A stretch of DNA of 64,000 bases from Gp6-AA40 sp035647075 (lineage in GTDB: Bacteria; Acidobacteriota; Vicinamibacteria; Vicinamibacterales; UBA2999): the NCBI GenBank assembly GCA_035647075.1, contig DASROF010000168.1, forward strand, positions 42,755-106,754, read 5' to 3'. The notes under the pieces were generated by a model. That model was not told where the DNA came from and did no database searches. It saw only the letters and a program-made list of their open reading frames with translations. The position numbers and the translations under genes were made by a program. How positions within the stretch are numbered: the first letter of the stretch is position 1; the number at the start of each line of letters is the position of its first letter. This document shows positions 56,301-64,000 of the stretch, in pieces.

Positions 56301-56336
56301 AAACGGATGCGCGAAGGAGCTAAACGACATCGTCAT
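56262..56336 (-). CDS. trpL: trp operon leader peptide
   Basis: A 24-codon ORF reading MTMSFSSFAHPF, then SASYWWWYRTAR. It has three consecutive TGG Trp codons (56288-56280) flanked by Tyr codons. It ends in TGA exactly where antiterminator segment 2 begins. A second in-frame ATG at 56330 may be the real start. No strong ribosome site is visible. Ribosome stalling at the Trp codons would leave segment 2 free and let RNA polymerase read into aroDE-trp; when Trp is plentiful the ribosome reaches the stop and the terminator forms. Confidence 0.88.
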   Translation of the reverse strand: MTMSFSSFAHPFSASYWWWYRTAR

Positions 56337-56355
56337 GACAGGAAAACGAACCGGA

Positions 56356-56385
56356 AGCGTAGCGCACGCCATCGGCACCTGTCAA
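56356..56385 (-). promoter_or_regulatory. Candidate promoter of the aromatic/trp operon
   Basis: On the minus strand a perfect TTGACA (56385-56380) lies 18 nt before TACGCT (56361-56356). Transcription would start about 13 nt before the leader ATG. The -35 sits inside a dyad CTGTC-N6-GACAG (56379-56394), which could be an operator. Confidence 0.45.
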
Positions 56386-56472
56386 CAAAGACAGCCCCAG
56401 CGTTCTTGCACCAAGAGCGGCTCCTGAGCGCGATGCCTCCGAAGTGGAAGGTCGCGGCTCGAGGAGGACCGC

Positions 56473-57270
56473 ATGCTGGAACCCGGGCGGCAAAAAAGGA
56501 CACTCGGCGACACAACGCACCGATCGGCGCTCGTCTTCTCACTGGTACTTCTGACAGCGCTGACACAGAGCCCGCTGGCGAACGCGCAAACCGAGGGGGA
56601 CAGCGCTCTTGCTGCCTCCCCGACTGGAGTGTCAAACGTATCGAGCCAGGACGACGACAGTGCGCATTTTCGATTGGGTGCCGCCATCGGTCAGGCTTTC
56701 GGCTTCACCGTCTTTCAGCACGTCGTCAGGCTCAGGGAAGAGCGGACCAGACAGGAGCTCGGTGGCGCCTTCTTACGAGACTGGTTCAAGGCGGTGTCAC
56801 ACACCGGGCGTAACTGGAACGACGGCAACAAAGTCTTCACGAACTACGTGGCACATCCGATGGGTGGCGCCGTCTATGCGGATATCTATCGACAGAATGA
56901 CCCGCGTCGACGGCAGCTGGAAGTCGGCGAGCCCGGCTATGTCGGGATGGTGGCTCGCGCGATGATCTTTGCGGCCGTGGTCAGCACGCAGTTCGAGATC
57001 GGGCCGGTCAGCGAGGCATCCATCGGCAACGTCGGCATGCGCAACCCGCGGAAGATGGCGTGGGTGGACCTGGTCATGACTCCAGTCGCCGGCACCGCGT
57101 GGATGGTCGGTGAAGACCTCGTTGACCAGCGGCTGCTGAAGCGAATGGACGGCACGAACATGATCCTTCGCAACACGCTGCGCCTCTTTCTCAACCCCTC
57201 ACGAAGCGGCGCGAATCTTTCGAGACGCAAGTGGCCATGGTTTCGGGAGCGAGATGTCGGGCCGGCGTGA
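56473..57270 (+). CDS. Exported hypothetical protein
   Basis: The protein is 265 aa with an N-terminal hydrophobic export signal (LVFSLVLLTALTQSPLANA). Conserved-looking text includes WNDGNKVFTNYVAHPMGGAVYADIYRQND and WVDLVMTPVAGTAWMVGEDLVDQ. It resembles envelope proteins of DUF3943-like type only loosely. It is transcribed divergently from the trp leader. The function is unknown; an outer-membrane or periplasmic location is likely. Confidence 0.75.
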   Translation: MLEPGRQKRTLGDTTHRSALVFSLVLLTALTQSPLANAQTEGDSALAASPTGVSNVSSQDDDSAHFRLGAAIGQAFGFTVFQHVVRLREERTRQELGGAFLRDWFKAVSHTGRNWNDGNKVFTNYVAHPMGGAVYADIYRQNDPRRRQLEVGEPGYVGMVARAMIFAAVVSTQFEIGPVSEASIGNVGMRNPRKMAWVDLVMTPVAGTAWMVGEDLVDQRLLKRMDGTNMILRNTLRLFLNPSRSGANLSRRKWPWFRERDVGPA

Positions 57271-57330
57271 GGCTCGGTGCCCGCCCACCGCAGACCCTAG
57301 CGATTTCAAGGGTTTACCCGTATCATCAAC

Positions 57331-59184
57331 GTGAGCCCAATCGTGAAATATCGCGGTCCAGCTGCCCTGCTCGCGTTCATCGTCTATCTGGCAGCCGGGC
57401 TGCCGGCGCAAAGCCGGATCTATCCCCTGGATGAGATCCGTCCCGGCCAGACCGGGGTTGGCCGGACGGTGTTCGAAGGCGACCGGCTCGATGAGTTCAA
57501 GGTCCACATCCTCGGCGTCCTGCGCAACGTCATCGGACCAAAGCGCGATCTGATTCTGGCGCGCCTCGAAGGCGGTCCGCTGGCCAACGCCGGCGTCATC
57601 GCCGGGATGAGCGGCAGTCCCGTTTACATCGACGGTCGCCTGGTCGGCGCGGTGTCGTACTCCCTTGGCGAGTTCTCGAAGGAGCCGATCGCCGGAATCA
57701 CGCCCATTGCGGAAATGCTTGCCGATGCGACCCTCACGGCTCCTCGCCGGCAGCTGCCGCGAGTTGAAGTAGCCGCCGGGACACTGACGCCTGAAAGCTT
57801 CCAGGCGTCGCTGCGTCAGGCGTTCTCGTGGGCTCGTCCGTTCGCCCAGAGCGCCGCGGACGTCCAGGTGCTTGGCGACGTCAGCGCAGGCCTTGGTACG
57901 CTGCTGCGGCCTATCGCCACTCCGCTGACGCTCGGCGGGTTTGATCCGTCCGTCGTGGCGCCGGTGACGTCGGTCTTCCACGAGCAGGGATTCGTGCCGA
58001 TGCTGGCGGGCGCTGCGCAGCTACCGACGTCGGCGCGCACGACGTCTGCTCCACGGCTGCGGCCGGGAGACCCGATCGGTGTCGCACTGATGAGCGGCGA
58101 CCTTGAAATCGGCGCAACGGGTACCGTCACCGATATCGACAACGATCGGGTCTATGCGTTCGGTCATCCGTTTTACGGGCTCGGGCCGACGCAGTTCCCG
58201 TTAACCCGCGCGTACGTGCACGCGGTGCTGCCGAGCCTGCAGGCTTCTCAGAAGATCGCCAGCACCGGCGACGTGATCGGTGTCATCTCCCAGGACCGGG
58301 CGACGACGATCGCCGGCAGGCTGGGACCGGGCCCGAGGATGATTCCGATCACGTTGACGCTCAACAACGCCGAGCGCGGCTTCAAGAAGACATTCAACAT
58401 CGCGATCGTGAACGACGAGCTGTTTACGCCGATCCTGGCGTACATGTCGATTCTCAACACGCTGCAATCGTACGAACGACAGAACGGCGTCGGCACCTAT
58501 GCATTGAAAGGCAGCGCCAACATCAAGAATCACGGCGCTATCGCGTTCGAAGACTTATTCACGGGCGACCAGCCGTCCTCCGGTGCGGCCTCGTCGGTCG
58601 TCGGACCGATCAACTTCCTCTTGCGCAACTCCTTCGAGGGCGTCGAATTCGAGGGACTCAATCTCGAGATTGACGCGAGCGAGCAGCCGCGCAGCGCGAC
58701 GCTGGAACGCGCGTGGGTGGACAGCACGCGCATCAAGGCCGGCACGACCGTCGATCTGAAGGTGCTGCTGCGCACCTATCGCGGCGAGGAGATCACCAAG
58801 TCGATACCAGTTCGCATTCCGGCGAACGCCGCCGGCAGTGTCTCGATCATGGTCGCTGACGCCGTGCGCCTTTCGCAGTGGGAAGCGCGCGAACTACAGG
58901 TGCAGCCCGGTCAAACGCGCGGGCTGCCGCAGATGATTCGACTGCTCAACGACACCAAGAAGAACAACCGTCTCTACGTGCGTATGGTCACTCGCGACGG
59001 CGGCGCCGTCGTCCGAGGTGAATCGCTCGCCGCCTTGCCGCCATCGGTCCTCGCCGTCATGGAATCGGACCGCAACGGCGGCAGCTTCCGGCCACTGCAG
59101 AGCGCCCTGATGGGCGAATGGGAGATCGTGACGGGGCATGCGGTCACCGGCTCCCGCACGTTGACGCTTCCGCTGGACGAATAA
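57331..59184 (+). CDS. SpoIVB-type S55 peptidase domain protein
   Basis: The protein is 617 aa with a signal peptide (ALLAFIVYLAAGLPAQS). The S55 segment includes IAGMSGSPVYIDGRLVGAVSYSL with the nucleophile Ser, and VYAFGHPFYGLGPTQFP. In Bacillus SpoIVB this domain cleaves a sporulation signalling protein, but homologs in non-spore formers are common and uncharacterised. The GTG start lies 4 nt after a TATCAT element with no ribosome site. It is followed 9 bp later by a beta-propeller protein, probably in the same operon. Confidence 0.85.
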   Translation: MSPIVKYRGPAALLAFIVYLAAGLPAQSRIYPLDEIRPGQTGVGRTVFEGDRLDEFKVHILGVLRNVIGPKRDLILARLEGGPLANAGVIAGMSGSPVYIDGRLVGAVSYSLGEFSKEPIAGITPIAEMLADATLTAPRRQLPRVEVAAGTLTPESFQASLRQAFSWARPFAQSAADVQVLGDVSAGLGTLLRPIATPLTLGGFDPSVVAPVTSVFHEQGFVPMLAGAAQLPTSARTTSAPRLRPGDPIGVALMSGDLEIGATGTVTDIDNDRVYAFGHPFYGLGPTQFPLTRAYVHAVLPSLQASQKIASTGDVIGVISQDRATTIAGRLGPGPRMIPITLTLNNAERGFKKTFNIAIVNDELFTPILAYMSILNTLQSYERQNGVGTYALKGSANIKNHGAIAFEDLFTGDQPSSGAASSVVGPINFLLRNSFEGVEFEGLNLEIDASEQPRSATLERAWVDSTRIKAGTTVDLKVLLRTYRGEEITKSIPVRIPANAAGSVSIMVADAVRLSQWEARELQVQPGQTRGLPQMIRLLNDTKKNNRLYVRMVTRDGGAVVRGESLAALPPSVLAVMESDRNGGSFRPLQSALMGEWEIVTGHAVTGSRTLTLPLDE

Positions 59185-59193
59185 AGAGACGAC

Positions 59194-61431
59194 ATGCGCC
59201 TCCGTCGCCGACTAGCGGTCTCTGCCGTCATCGTCTGCGCCGCAATCGCCGTGGGTGAAGCTGCCCTCCCCACGTTCTGGCAGGTTTCAACCGAAGCGGA
59301 GTTTCTGCGCGGCGAGGTCGAGAACCTCTCGATCGACTCCTACGGCCGCCTGACGCTAGGCCCGACCTCAACGCCAATCTACGAATCGAGCGCGCCGTTT
59401 ATCTGGACGGCGGTCACGCTCCCAGACGGGTCGGTATACGCCGGCAGCGGCAACGAAGGTCAGGTCTACCGCATCGACTCCTCGGGCAAAGGCACCGTGT
59501 TCTTCGACAGCGAGGAGCTCGAGGTCCACGCGATCGCTCCGGCACCGGGTGGCGGAATCTACGTCGGCACTTCCCCGCAAGGAAAGATCTACAAGGTTGA
59601 TGCGACCGGCAAGTCGTCGGTCTTCTTCGATCCGGGGGATCGCTACATCTGGAGCCTTGCCGTCGATCGCGGCGGAAACGTGTTTGCGGCGACCGGGGAC
59701 AAGGGTGTGATCTACCGGATCACGCCGGATGGCAAAGGCACGACCTTCTACGAAACAAAGGCCACGCATGCGATGACGCTCGCCTTCGATTCTCAGGGGC
59801 GGCTCCTCGCCGGCACCGAGTCGCCAGGCCGCGTCTTCCGGATCGATTCCACTGGCAAGCCGTTCGTCATCCTCGATTCCAGCTTCAACGAGATCCGGAA
59901 TCTGCGTGTGGACAAGGACGGCACCATCTACGCCGTTGCCGTCAGCAGCCGGGTCGCCGGCACGCCGAGCTCGTCGCCGTCGCCGGCGTCGGATTCCAGC
60001 GGCCCGCAGCCGGTTGTCACGGTCTCTGCAGAAGTCACGGCGATCGGGCTTGCTGAGCCATCAGGCGGCGGACCGCCGCCGCAGCAGACGCCGCGCAGTA
60101 CCGGGCCGGTGACCGGCGCGATCTATCGGATCAGCGCCGATGGTACCTGGGATCTCGCGTGGGAACTACGCGACGACACGCCGTACGACGTCGCGTTCGA
60201 GGGAAACGGCAACCTGCTCGTCGCCACCGGCAACAAGGGCAAGATCTATCGCCTTGCCGGCGAGCCTTATCAGCCAACGCTCGTCGTTCGCGCCAATGTC
60301 CAGCAGGTCACCACCATCCTGCCGGAACGTGACGGTCGAATCCTCTTCGCCACGTCGAATCCCGGAAAGCTGCTGCGCCTCTCTGCCAGCAAGGCCGATC
60401 GCGGGACGTACACGTCCGATGTCCGCGACGCCCAGACGGTCGCGTCGTGGGGCACGATTCGCTGGAGGGCACAAATCCCGACAGGCACGCGTGTGGACAT
60501 CTCCACGCGGTCCGGCAATACACGGACGCCGGACGAGACCTGGAGCGACTGGGCGCCCGCCTACACGAATCAGACGGGTAGCACGATTTCCAGCCCGCGC
60601 GCCCGCTACCTGCAGTGGCGCGCGATTCTCATCGGTGCCCGCGGCGAATCTCCGCTCCTGACGTCCGTCTCGGCGGCGTATTTGCCGCGCAATCTCCGGC
60701 CGCGCGTGACCTCGATCACGATTCATCCGCCGGGGACGGTCTTCCAGCGTCCGTTCCCCACTGACCCGGAGATTGCCGGTTTTGATGGCGACCTGCCCGA
60801 CCGGCGCAGTGCGGCGGCCGCCGCGGCCGCTGGCTCTCCCAACCTGGGTCGCCGTGTGTACCAGAAAGGGCTGCTGACGTTCGTCTGGCGCGCCGAGGAC
60901 GACAACAAGGACGACCTCACCTACGACGTGCTGTATCGCCGCGAAGGCGAGACGTCCTGGAAGATCCTGAAGCGCGGAGTCGTCGATCCGATCGTCGTCT
61001 GGGACACGACGTCGGTCCCGAACGGCAGTTACATCCTTCGCGTTGTCGCCTCGGATGCGTCATCGAATTCGCCTTCGACTGCGCTCACGGGCGCACTCGA
61101 GAGCAGTGCCTTCGACATCGACAATGCACCACCAGAAATCACCATCTCGTCCGTCCGGCGCGACGGCGCCCGGCTCATACTCGAGTTTGAAGTCAAGGAT
61201 GAGTACTCGGCGGTGCAGCGCGCCGACTACTCGCTCGACGGTGACAAGTGGCAGACGATCTACCCGAAGGACGGCATCGCCGACTCGCGTGTCGAGCAAT
61301 TCGAACTGGTGCTTGAGGGAGAGGCGGCCGCGCGGGGAGTCATCGTCAGGGCCGCCGACGCGTTGAATAACGTGGCGAGCGCCCGAGGTGAGGCGCCCCC
61401 GGCTCCGCCCGCGCCGTCAGGCCGTCGCTGA
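59194..61431 (+). CDS. Secreted beta-propeller protein with Ig-like C-terminal region
   Basis: The protein is 745 aa with a signal peptide. The N-terminal half has at least five blades of the form (V/I)Y-x-G-x-x-x-x-G-x-(V/I)-(Y/F)-(R/K)-(I/V)-D-x-x-G-K, for example GSGNEGQVYRIDSSGK and GTSPQGKIYKVDATGK, so it is an NHL/SMP-30-like propeller. The C-terminal half has Ig/FnIII-like text (TFVWRAEDDNKDDLTYDVLYRREG). There are no catalytic residues I can assign. It is probably a binding or scaffold protein in the envelope. Its 3' end overlaps the convergent anti-sigma gene by 15 bp. Confidence 0.8.
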   Translation: MRLRRRLAVSAVIVCAAIAVGEAALPTFWQVSTEAEFLRGEVENLSIDSYGRLTLGPTSTPIYESSAPFIWTAVTLPDGSVYAGSGNEGQVYRIDSSGKGTVFFDSEELEVHAIAPAPGGGIYVGTSPQGKIYKVDATGKSSVFFDPGDRYIWSLAVDRGGNVFAATGDKGVIYRITPDGKGTTFYETKATHAMTLAFDSQGRLLAGTESPGRVFRIDSTGKPFVILDSSFNEIRNLRVDKDGTIYAVAVSSRVAGTPSSSPSPASDSSGPQPVVTVSAEVTAIGLAEPSGGGPPPQQTPRSTGPVTGAIYRISADGTWDLAWELRDDTPYDVAFEGNGNLLVATGNKGKIYRLAGEPYQPTLVVRANVQQVTTILPERDGRILFATSNPGKLLRLSASKADRGTYTSDVRDAQTVASWGTIRWRAQIPTGTRVDISTRSGNTRTPDETWSDWAPAYTNQTGSTISSPRARYLQWRAILIGARGESPLLTSVSAAYLPRNLRPRVTSITIHPPGTVFQRPFPTDPEIAGFDGDLPDRRSAAAAAAAGSPNLGRRVYQKGLLTFVWRAEDDNKDDLTYDVLYRREGETSWKILKRGVVDPIVVWDTTSVPNGSYILRVVASDASSNSPSTALTGALESSAFDIDNAPPEITISSVRRDGARLILEFEVKDEYSAVQRADYSLDGDKWQTIYPKDGIADSRVEQFELVLEGEAAARGVIVRAADALNNVASARGEAPPAPPAPSGRR

Positions 61432-62340
61432 ACGCCGCAGCGTCGGAGTCTGTCCGCTCACCGGAGGTCCTGTCGGTTCGCGCGCCGGTGGCTTGACGGT
61501 CTTGGCCTCCGTGTCCGTGACCGGCCGTCGTCGCAGCGGCTCAGGCGGACCGGCGATGGCCGTTGTCTTTGCGATCACCCACACCATGTCGACTGCCACA
61601 GCCTGGCCAAGGGGCGTCTGCGCCGGCATGAACCGCGTGTGACGCACCGCATTGAGGACTGCCAGTTCCTGGGCCGCCGCGCGCGCCACCGCCGCGCGAT
61701 CGCTGGACGGCGCATCGTCGGAAAGAAGCAGTTCGTAGCTCGCGACGCTGCCGTCGCGGCCCACCGTCGTGCGAATGGTGTAGATCGCGTCTTCCTCTGG
61801 CATCCGCTCGAGCGTTCCGCCGGCGCGCTGGGCCTCGTACTGGCTCAGTCGTGGAATCGTGATGCCATTGTCCGCCGGGCGCAGGGGTCGGAGTTCAGAC
61901 CCCGGGCTGGCAAGTGCCGAAATCATGGCCGCCAGCGATTCGGGTTCGTGTGAGATCGACATGTGCAGCACGCTGAACGCGGCGGTCACACACAGGAACA
62001 CGGCCGCCGTCGCACCGAGCGCCGGCCACAGCAGCCGCCGATCCGAGAACATCTCGCGCACGCGCGCCGGGAACGACTGTGCCCGTTCGGCGCGCACCCG
62101 CACGAACACCCCTTCCGTCAGGACGCTCAGCGTGCTGTTGTCAGCTTCGCCGAGCGGCCGGGCGACTGATTCCGATCGCAGCGCGGCGCCGATCACACGC
62201 ATATCCGCGACGCGCAGCGCACAGGTATCGCACCATCGCAGATGCGACTCGACGGCGAGCTGATCCACCATCGAGAGCTCGCCATCAATAAGCCCTTCGA
62301 GCAGCGTCCTGGCCTGGTCGCAGCCGACGTATTGCGTCAT
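61417..62340 (-). CDS. Anti-sigma factor with zf-HC2 domain and extracytoplasmic TonB-C-like region
   Basis: The protein is 307 aa. The N-terminal zinc-binding anti-sigma domain is seen in CDQARTLLEGLIDGELS and VESHLRWCDTCALRV (H-x3-C-x2-C). One transmembrane helix (LLWPALGATAAVFLCVTAAFSVL) lies near 103-125. The outer part (YTIRTTVGRDGSVASYELLL...VRHTRFMPAQTPLGQAVAV) resembles TonB C-terminal domains. It would hold the upstream sigma factor inactive until an envelope signal arrives. It overlaps the sigma gene by 4 bp. Confidence 0.85.
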   Translation of the reverse strand: MTQYVGCDQARTLLEGLIDGELSMVDQLAVESHLRWCDTCALRVADMRVIGAALRSESVARPLGEADNSTLSVLTEGVFVRVRAERAQSFPARVREMFSDRRLLWPALGATAAVFLCVTAAFSVLHMSISHEPESLAAMISALASPGSELRPLRPADNGITIPRLSQYEAQRAGGTLERMPEEDAIYTIRTTVGRDGSVASYELLLSDDAPSSDRAAVARAAAQELAVLNAVRHTRFMPAQTPLGQAVAVDMVWVIAKTTAIAGPPEPLRRRPVTDTEAKTVKPPAREPTGPPVSGQTPTLRRSATA

Positions 62341-62990
62341 GGCCGCAACCCCAGCAACTCTGCTCTGAGCGCCTGACGCGCTCGCGTCAGACGTGACTTC
62401 ACGGTGCCCACGGCGATACCCAGTGAAAACGCAATCTCTTCGTAGCGAAGGCCGTCGATCTCCCGCAGGATCAGCGCCGTCCGCTGATCGAACGGCAGTT
62501 GATCAAGCGCGCGCCAGATCCGCTCGGCTGTCTCCTTGCTGGCCAGAGCCCGGTCCGGCAGCACGGTTCCACTCGACTCGAGCTCTCCGCACTGCTGGAG
62601 ATGATCGTCAAGCGACACCTGGCTCGACCGGTGCCGCCGCCGCCACCAGCGCTGACGGTTGCGCGCCTGGTTGATGACGATGCGGTAGATCCAGGTACGG
62701 AGTGCTGACTGGCCTCGGAAGCTGGACAGGGTGCGGAAGACCCGCAGGAAGACCTCCTGTGAGAGGTCGAGCGCTTCATCCCGGTCGCCCAGCAGGTGAA
62801 GCGCCAGCGTAAATACCATCCGCTGGTGCTCGGCCACCAGCTCAGCACACGCCAGTTCATCACCAGCCGTACAGCGCCCGATCAGGGCGGCTTCGCGACC
62901 ATCGACTTCCGACCAGCTAAGGGTGCCGGCGTTCTTCACCATGTCCGCGCTCAGGACGTCCCCGGTAATGGGGTTAAAGGGTGTCTGCAT
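62337..62990 (-). CDS. RpoE-type ECF sigma factor
   Basis: The protein is 217 aa. Region 2: LVAEHQRMVFTLALHLLGDRDEALDLSQEVFLRVF and RTWIYRIVINQARNR. Region 4: LDQLPFDQRTALILREIDGLRYEEIA and GIAVGTVKSRLTRARQALR. It is cotranscribed with its anti-sigma. Starts at ATG 62990 or 62942 are possible; neither has a strong ribosome site. Confidence 0.93.
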   Translation of the reverse strand: MQTPFNPITGDVLSADMVKNAGTLSWSEVDGREAALIGRCTAGDELACAELVAEHQRMVFTLALHLLGDRDEALDLSQEVFLRVFRTLSSFRGQSALRTWIYRIVINQARNRQRWWRRRHRSSQVSLDDHLQQCGELESSGTVLPDRALASKETAERIWRALDQLPFDQRTALILREIDGLRYEEIAFSLGIAVGTVKSRLTRARQALRAELLGLRP

Positions 62991-63009
62991 GGAAGTCTAC
63001 ACCTAAGAA

Positions 63010-63038
63010 CTTGGACACCGTCGGCGCGGGGTGGTTCC
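63010..63038 (-). promoter_or_regulatory. Candidate autoregulated ECF promoter
   Basis: On the minus strand GGAACCA (63038-63032) and TCCAAG (63015-63010) are 16 nt apart, close to the E. coli sigmaE-type GGAACTT-N16-TCAAA arrangement. It lies about 20 nt before the sigma-factor ATG at 62990. Self-activation is typical of this family. Confidence 0.45.
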
Positions 63039-63084
63039 CACATGTGCAGTTTTGGCGGTTGCTATCGGAACTGGGGGTTGACCG

Positions 63085-63090
63085 TATCAT
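63085..63090 (+). promoter_or_regulatory. TATCAT -10 element, possible leaderless start
   Basis: TATCAT ends 6 nt before the ATG at 63097, so the predicted transcription start falls on the ATG itself. No Shine-Dalgarno sequence is present. A very similar block (GGGTTTACCCGTATCAT) precedes the GTG at 57331. Confidence 0.35.
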
Positions 63091-63096
63091 CTGACC

Positions 63097-64000
63097 ATGA
63101 ACCGTCTGGCGGTCCTCATAACTACGCTGGTCGCCCTCGTGATCGCCACGACGGTCGTCTGGATGGAGGTAAGGCAGGAACGGGAGTTCAGACGGCTGAT
63201 TGCGGAAGGCGACGCCGCCCTCGATGCCAATCGCACCTCCGAGGCTATCGAGGCGTTCAGCGGCGCCCTGGCGTTCAAGCCCGGCTCGATGCTGGCCCAC
63301 CTGCAGCGCGCCGAGGCATACCGGCGTGGCGAGCGTGACCTTGCCGCCGCCCTGCGCGACGCGGGTGAAGCCAGCAGCCTTGATCCGACCGCCCCCCAGC
63401 CGATCGAACTGCTCGGCGACGTCAGTGCCGCGATGGGGCGCTACGACGAGGCCGTCGATCACTACGACCGGTATCTTCAGCTCGACGACCGCAGCACACG
63501 GGTGCTGTACAAGGTGGCGCTGGCGTACGTGCGCCAAGGACAGGCAAACCGGGGAATAGAGCCGCTCCGGCGGGCGATCGGGCTCGACGATCGATTTGCC
63601 GAGGCGCACTACCTGCTTGGGCTGGCGCTCCGGGATCGTGGGAATAACGATCAGGCGCTCACCGAACTGCGCCGGGCCATCGCCCTCGACGCCGCACTGA
63701 TCCCTGCGCGCGAAGAGCTTGCGGCTCTCTCTCTGAGTCGCGGCGGCCGTGTCCGCGAAGCAGTCGATCAACTTGAGGCAATCGCAGCACTTGAACCGTC
63801 GCGGCCGGAGCGCGTCGTCGATGTGGCGTTCGCGCTGGCGCGCAACGGCCAGCGGGAAGCTGCGTTACTCACGCTCAACCGCGCCGCCGAGCGGCACCCT
63901 GGGTCGTCGGCGCTCTTGGCGGCGCTGGGACGCATCTGGCTCGAGATGGCTGCTGCCGAAAACGATTCGAGCGCTATACGAAAGGCCATCGCAGCGCTGC
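63097..64000 (+). CDS. Membrane-anchored TPR protein, N-terminal part
   Basis: 301 codons are visible before the window ends. An N-terminal transmembrane helix or signal anchor (LAVLITTLVALVIATTVVW) is followed by at least six TPR units, for example GDAALDANRTSEAIEAFSGALAFKP, GDVSAAMGRYDEAVDHYDRYLQLD and GLALRDRGNNDQALTELRRAIALD. It probably scaffolds a protein complex at the membrane. It diverges from the ECF sigma gene. Downstream domains are not visible. Confidence 0.85.
   Translation, partial: MNRLAVLITTLVALVIATTVVWMEVRQEREFRRLIAEGDAALDANRTSEAIEAFSGALAFKPGSMLAHLQRAEAYRRGERDLAAALRDAGEASSLDPTAPQPIELLGDVSAAMGRYDEAVDHYDRYLQLDDRSTRVLYKVALAYVRQGQANRGIEPLRRAIGLDDRFAEAHYLLGLALRDRGNNDQALTELRRAIALDAALIPAREELAALSLSRGGRVREAVDQLEAIAALEPSRPERVVDVAFALARNGQREAALLTLNRAAERHPGSSALLAALGRIWLEMAAAENDSSAIRKAIAAL

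Overview
The window is a GC-rich, densely coded bacterial chromosome segment with no rRNA, tRNA, CRISPR array or intact transposase gene that I could find. Several features suggest an Acidobacteriota genome, probably of the Vicinamibacteria type: a zinc-ribbon Ser/Thr kinase fused to TPRs, secreted TPR/HExxH proteins, a SpoIVB-type S55 protein outside any sporulation context, a glycine-zipper lipoprotein, and intergenic heptanucleotide repeats. That placement is inferred from gene content and was not tested by phylogeny.

Layout. 1-6.3 kb: the 3' end of ftsH, a peroxiredoxin/persulfide-dioxygenase-like pair, and the kinase. 6.3-10.8 kb: a large secreted metzincin-like protein with a ten-fold GLGDAL repeat, and a small secreted protein. 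10.8-16 kb: ilvB-ilvN-ilvC-ilvD on the minus strand. 16-21.6 kb: a lipoprotein, a DoxX-like protein, an ECF sigma factor and two tandem paralogous TPR peptidase-like proteins. 21.6-28.6 kb: a minus-strand run from a secreted protein through recG, rsmD, coaD, an aminotransferase and glcD to a CoA-binding protein and a CDGSH protein. 28.7-37.5 kb: a divergent plus-strand run lexA, DUF3467, nth, zincin, rsmA, RNase J, ftsK, amidase. 37.8-38.96 kb: an apparent 1.1-kb insertion at the 3' end of pepA, bounded by exact 23-bp direct repeats. 38.9-43.9 kb: pepA, then a PKD-like protein, an acyl-CoA synthetase and a polyprenyl-phosphate glycosyltransferase. 43.6-56.4 kb: one long minus-strand aromatic operon, aroDE-trpEGDCFBA-aroQ-aroF-tyrA, followed by wecD-like and wecE-like amino-sugar genes. 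56.5-64 kb: secreted/envelope proteins, an ECF sigma/anti-sigma pair and the start of a TPR protein.

The aromatic operon is the most informative region. Upstream of it I can read a 24-codon leader ORF with three consecutive Trp codons, an antiterminator segment over its stop codon, and a 12-bp terminator hairpin just before the first structural gene. This is a complete ribosome-mediated trp attenuator that would control shikimate, Trp, chorismate mutase, DAHP synthase and prephenate dehydrogenase genes together. The first structural gene, an aroD-aroE fusion, contains a 26-bp segment between two GCGCGCGC palindromes that is inverted relative to the expected coding sequence. Flipping it in silico restores a canonical shikimate-dehydrogenase NADP-binding helix without changing the frame. 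It could be an invertible micro-switch, a template-switch mutation or an assembly artefact.
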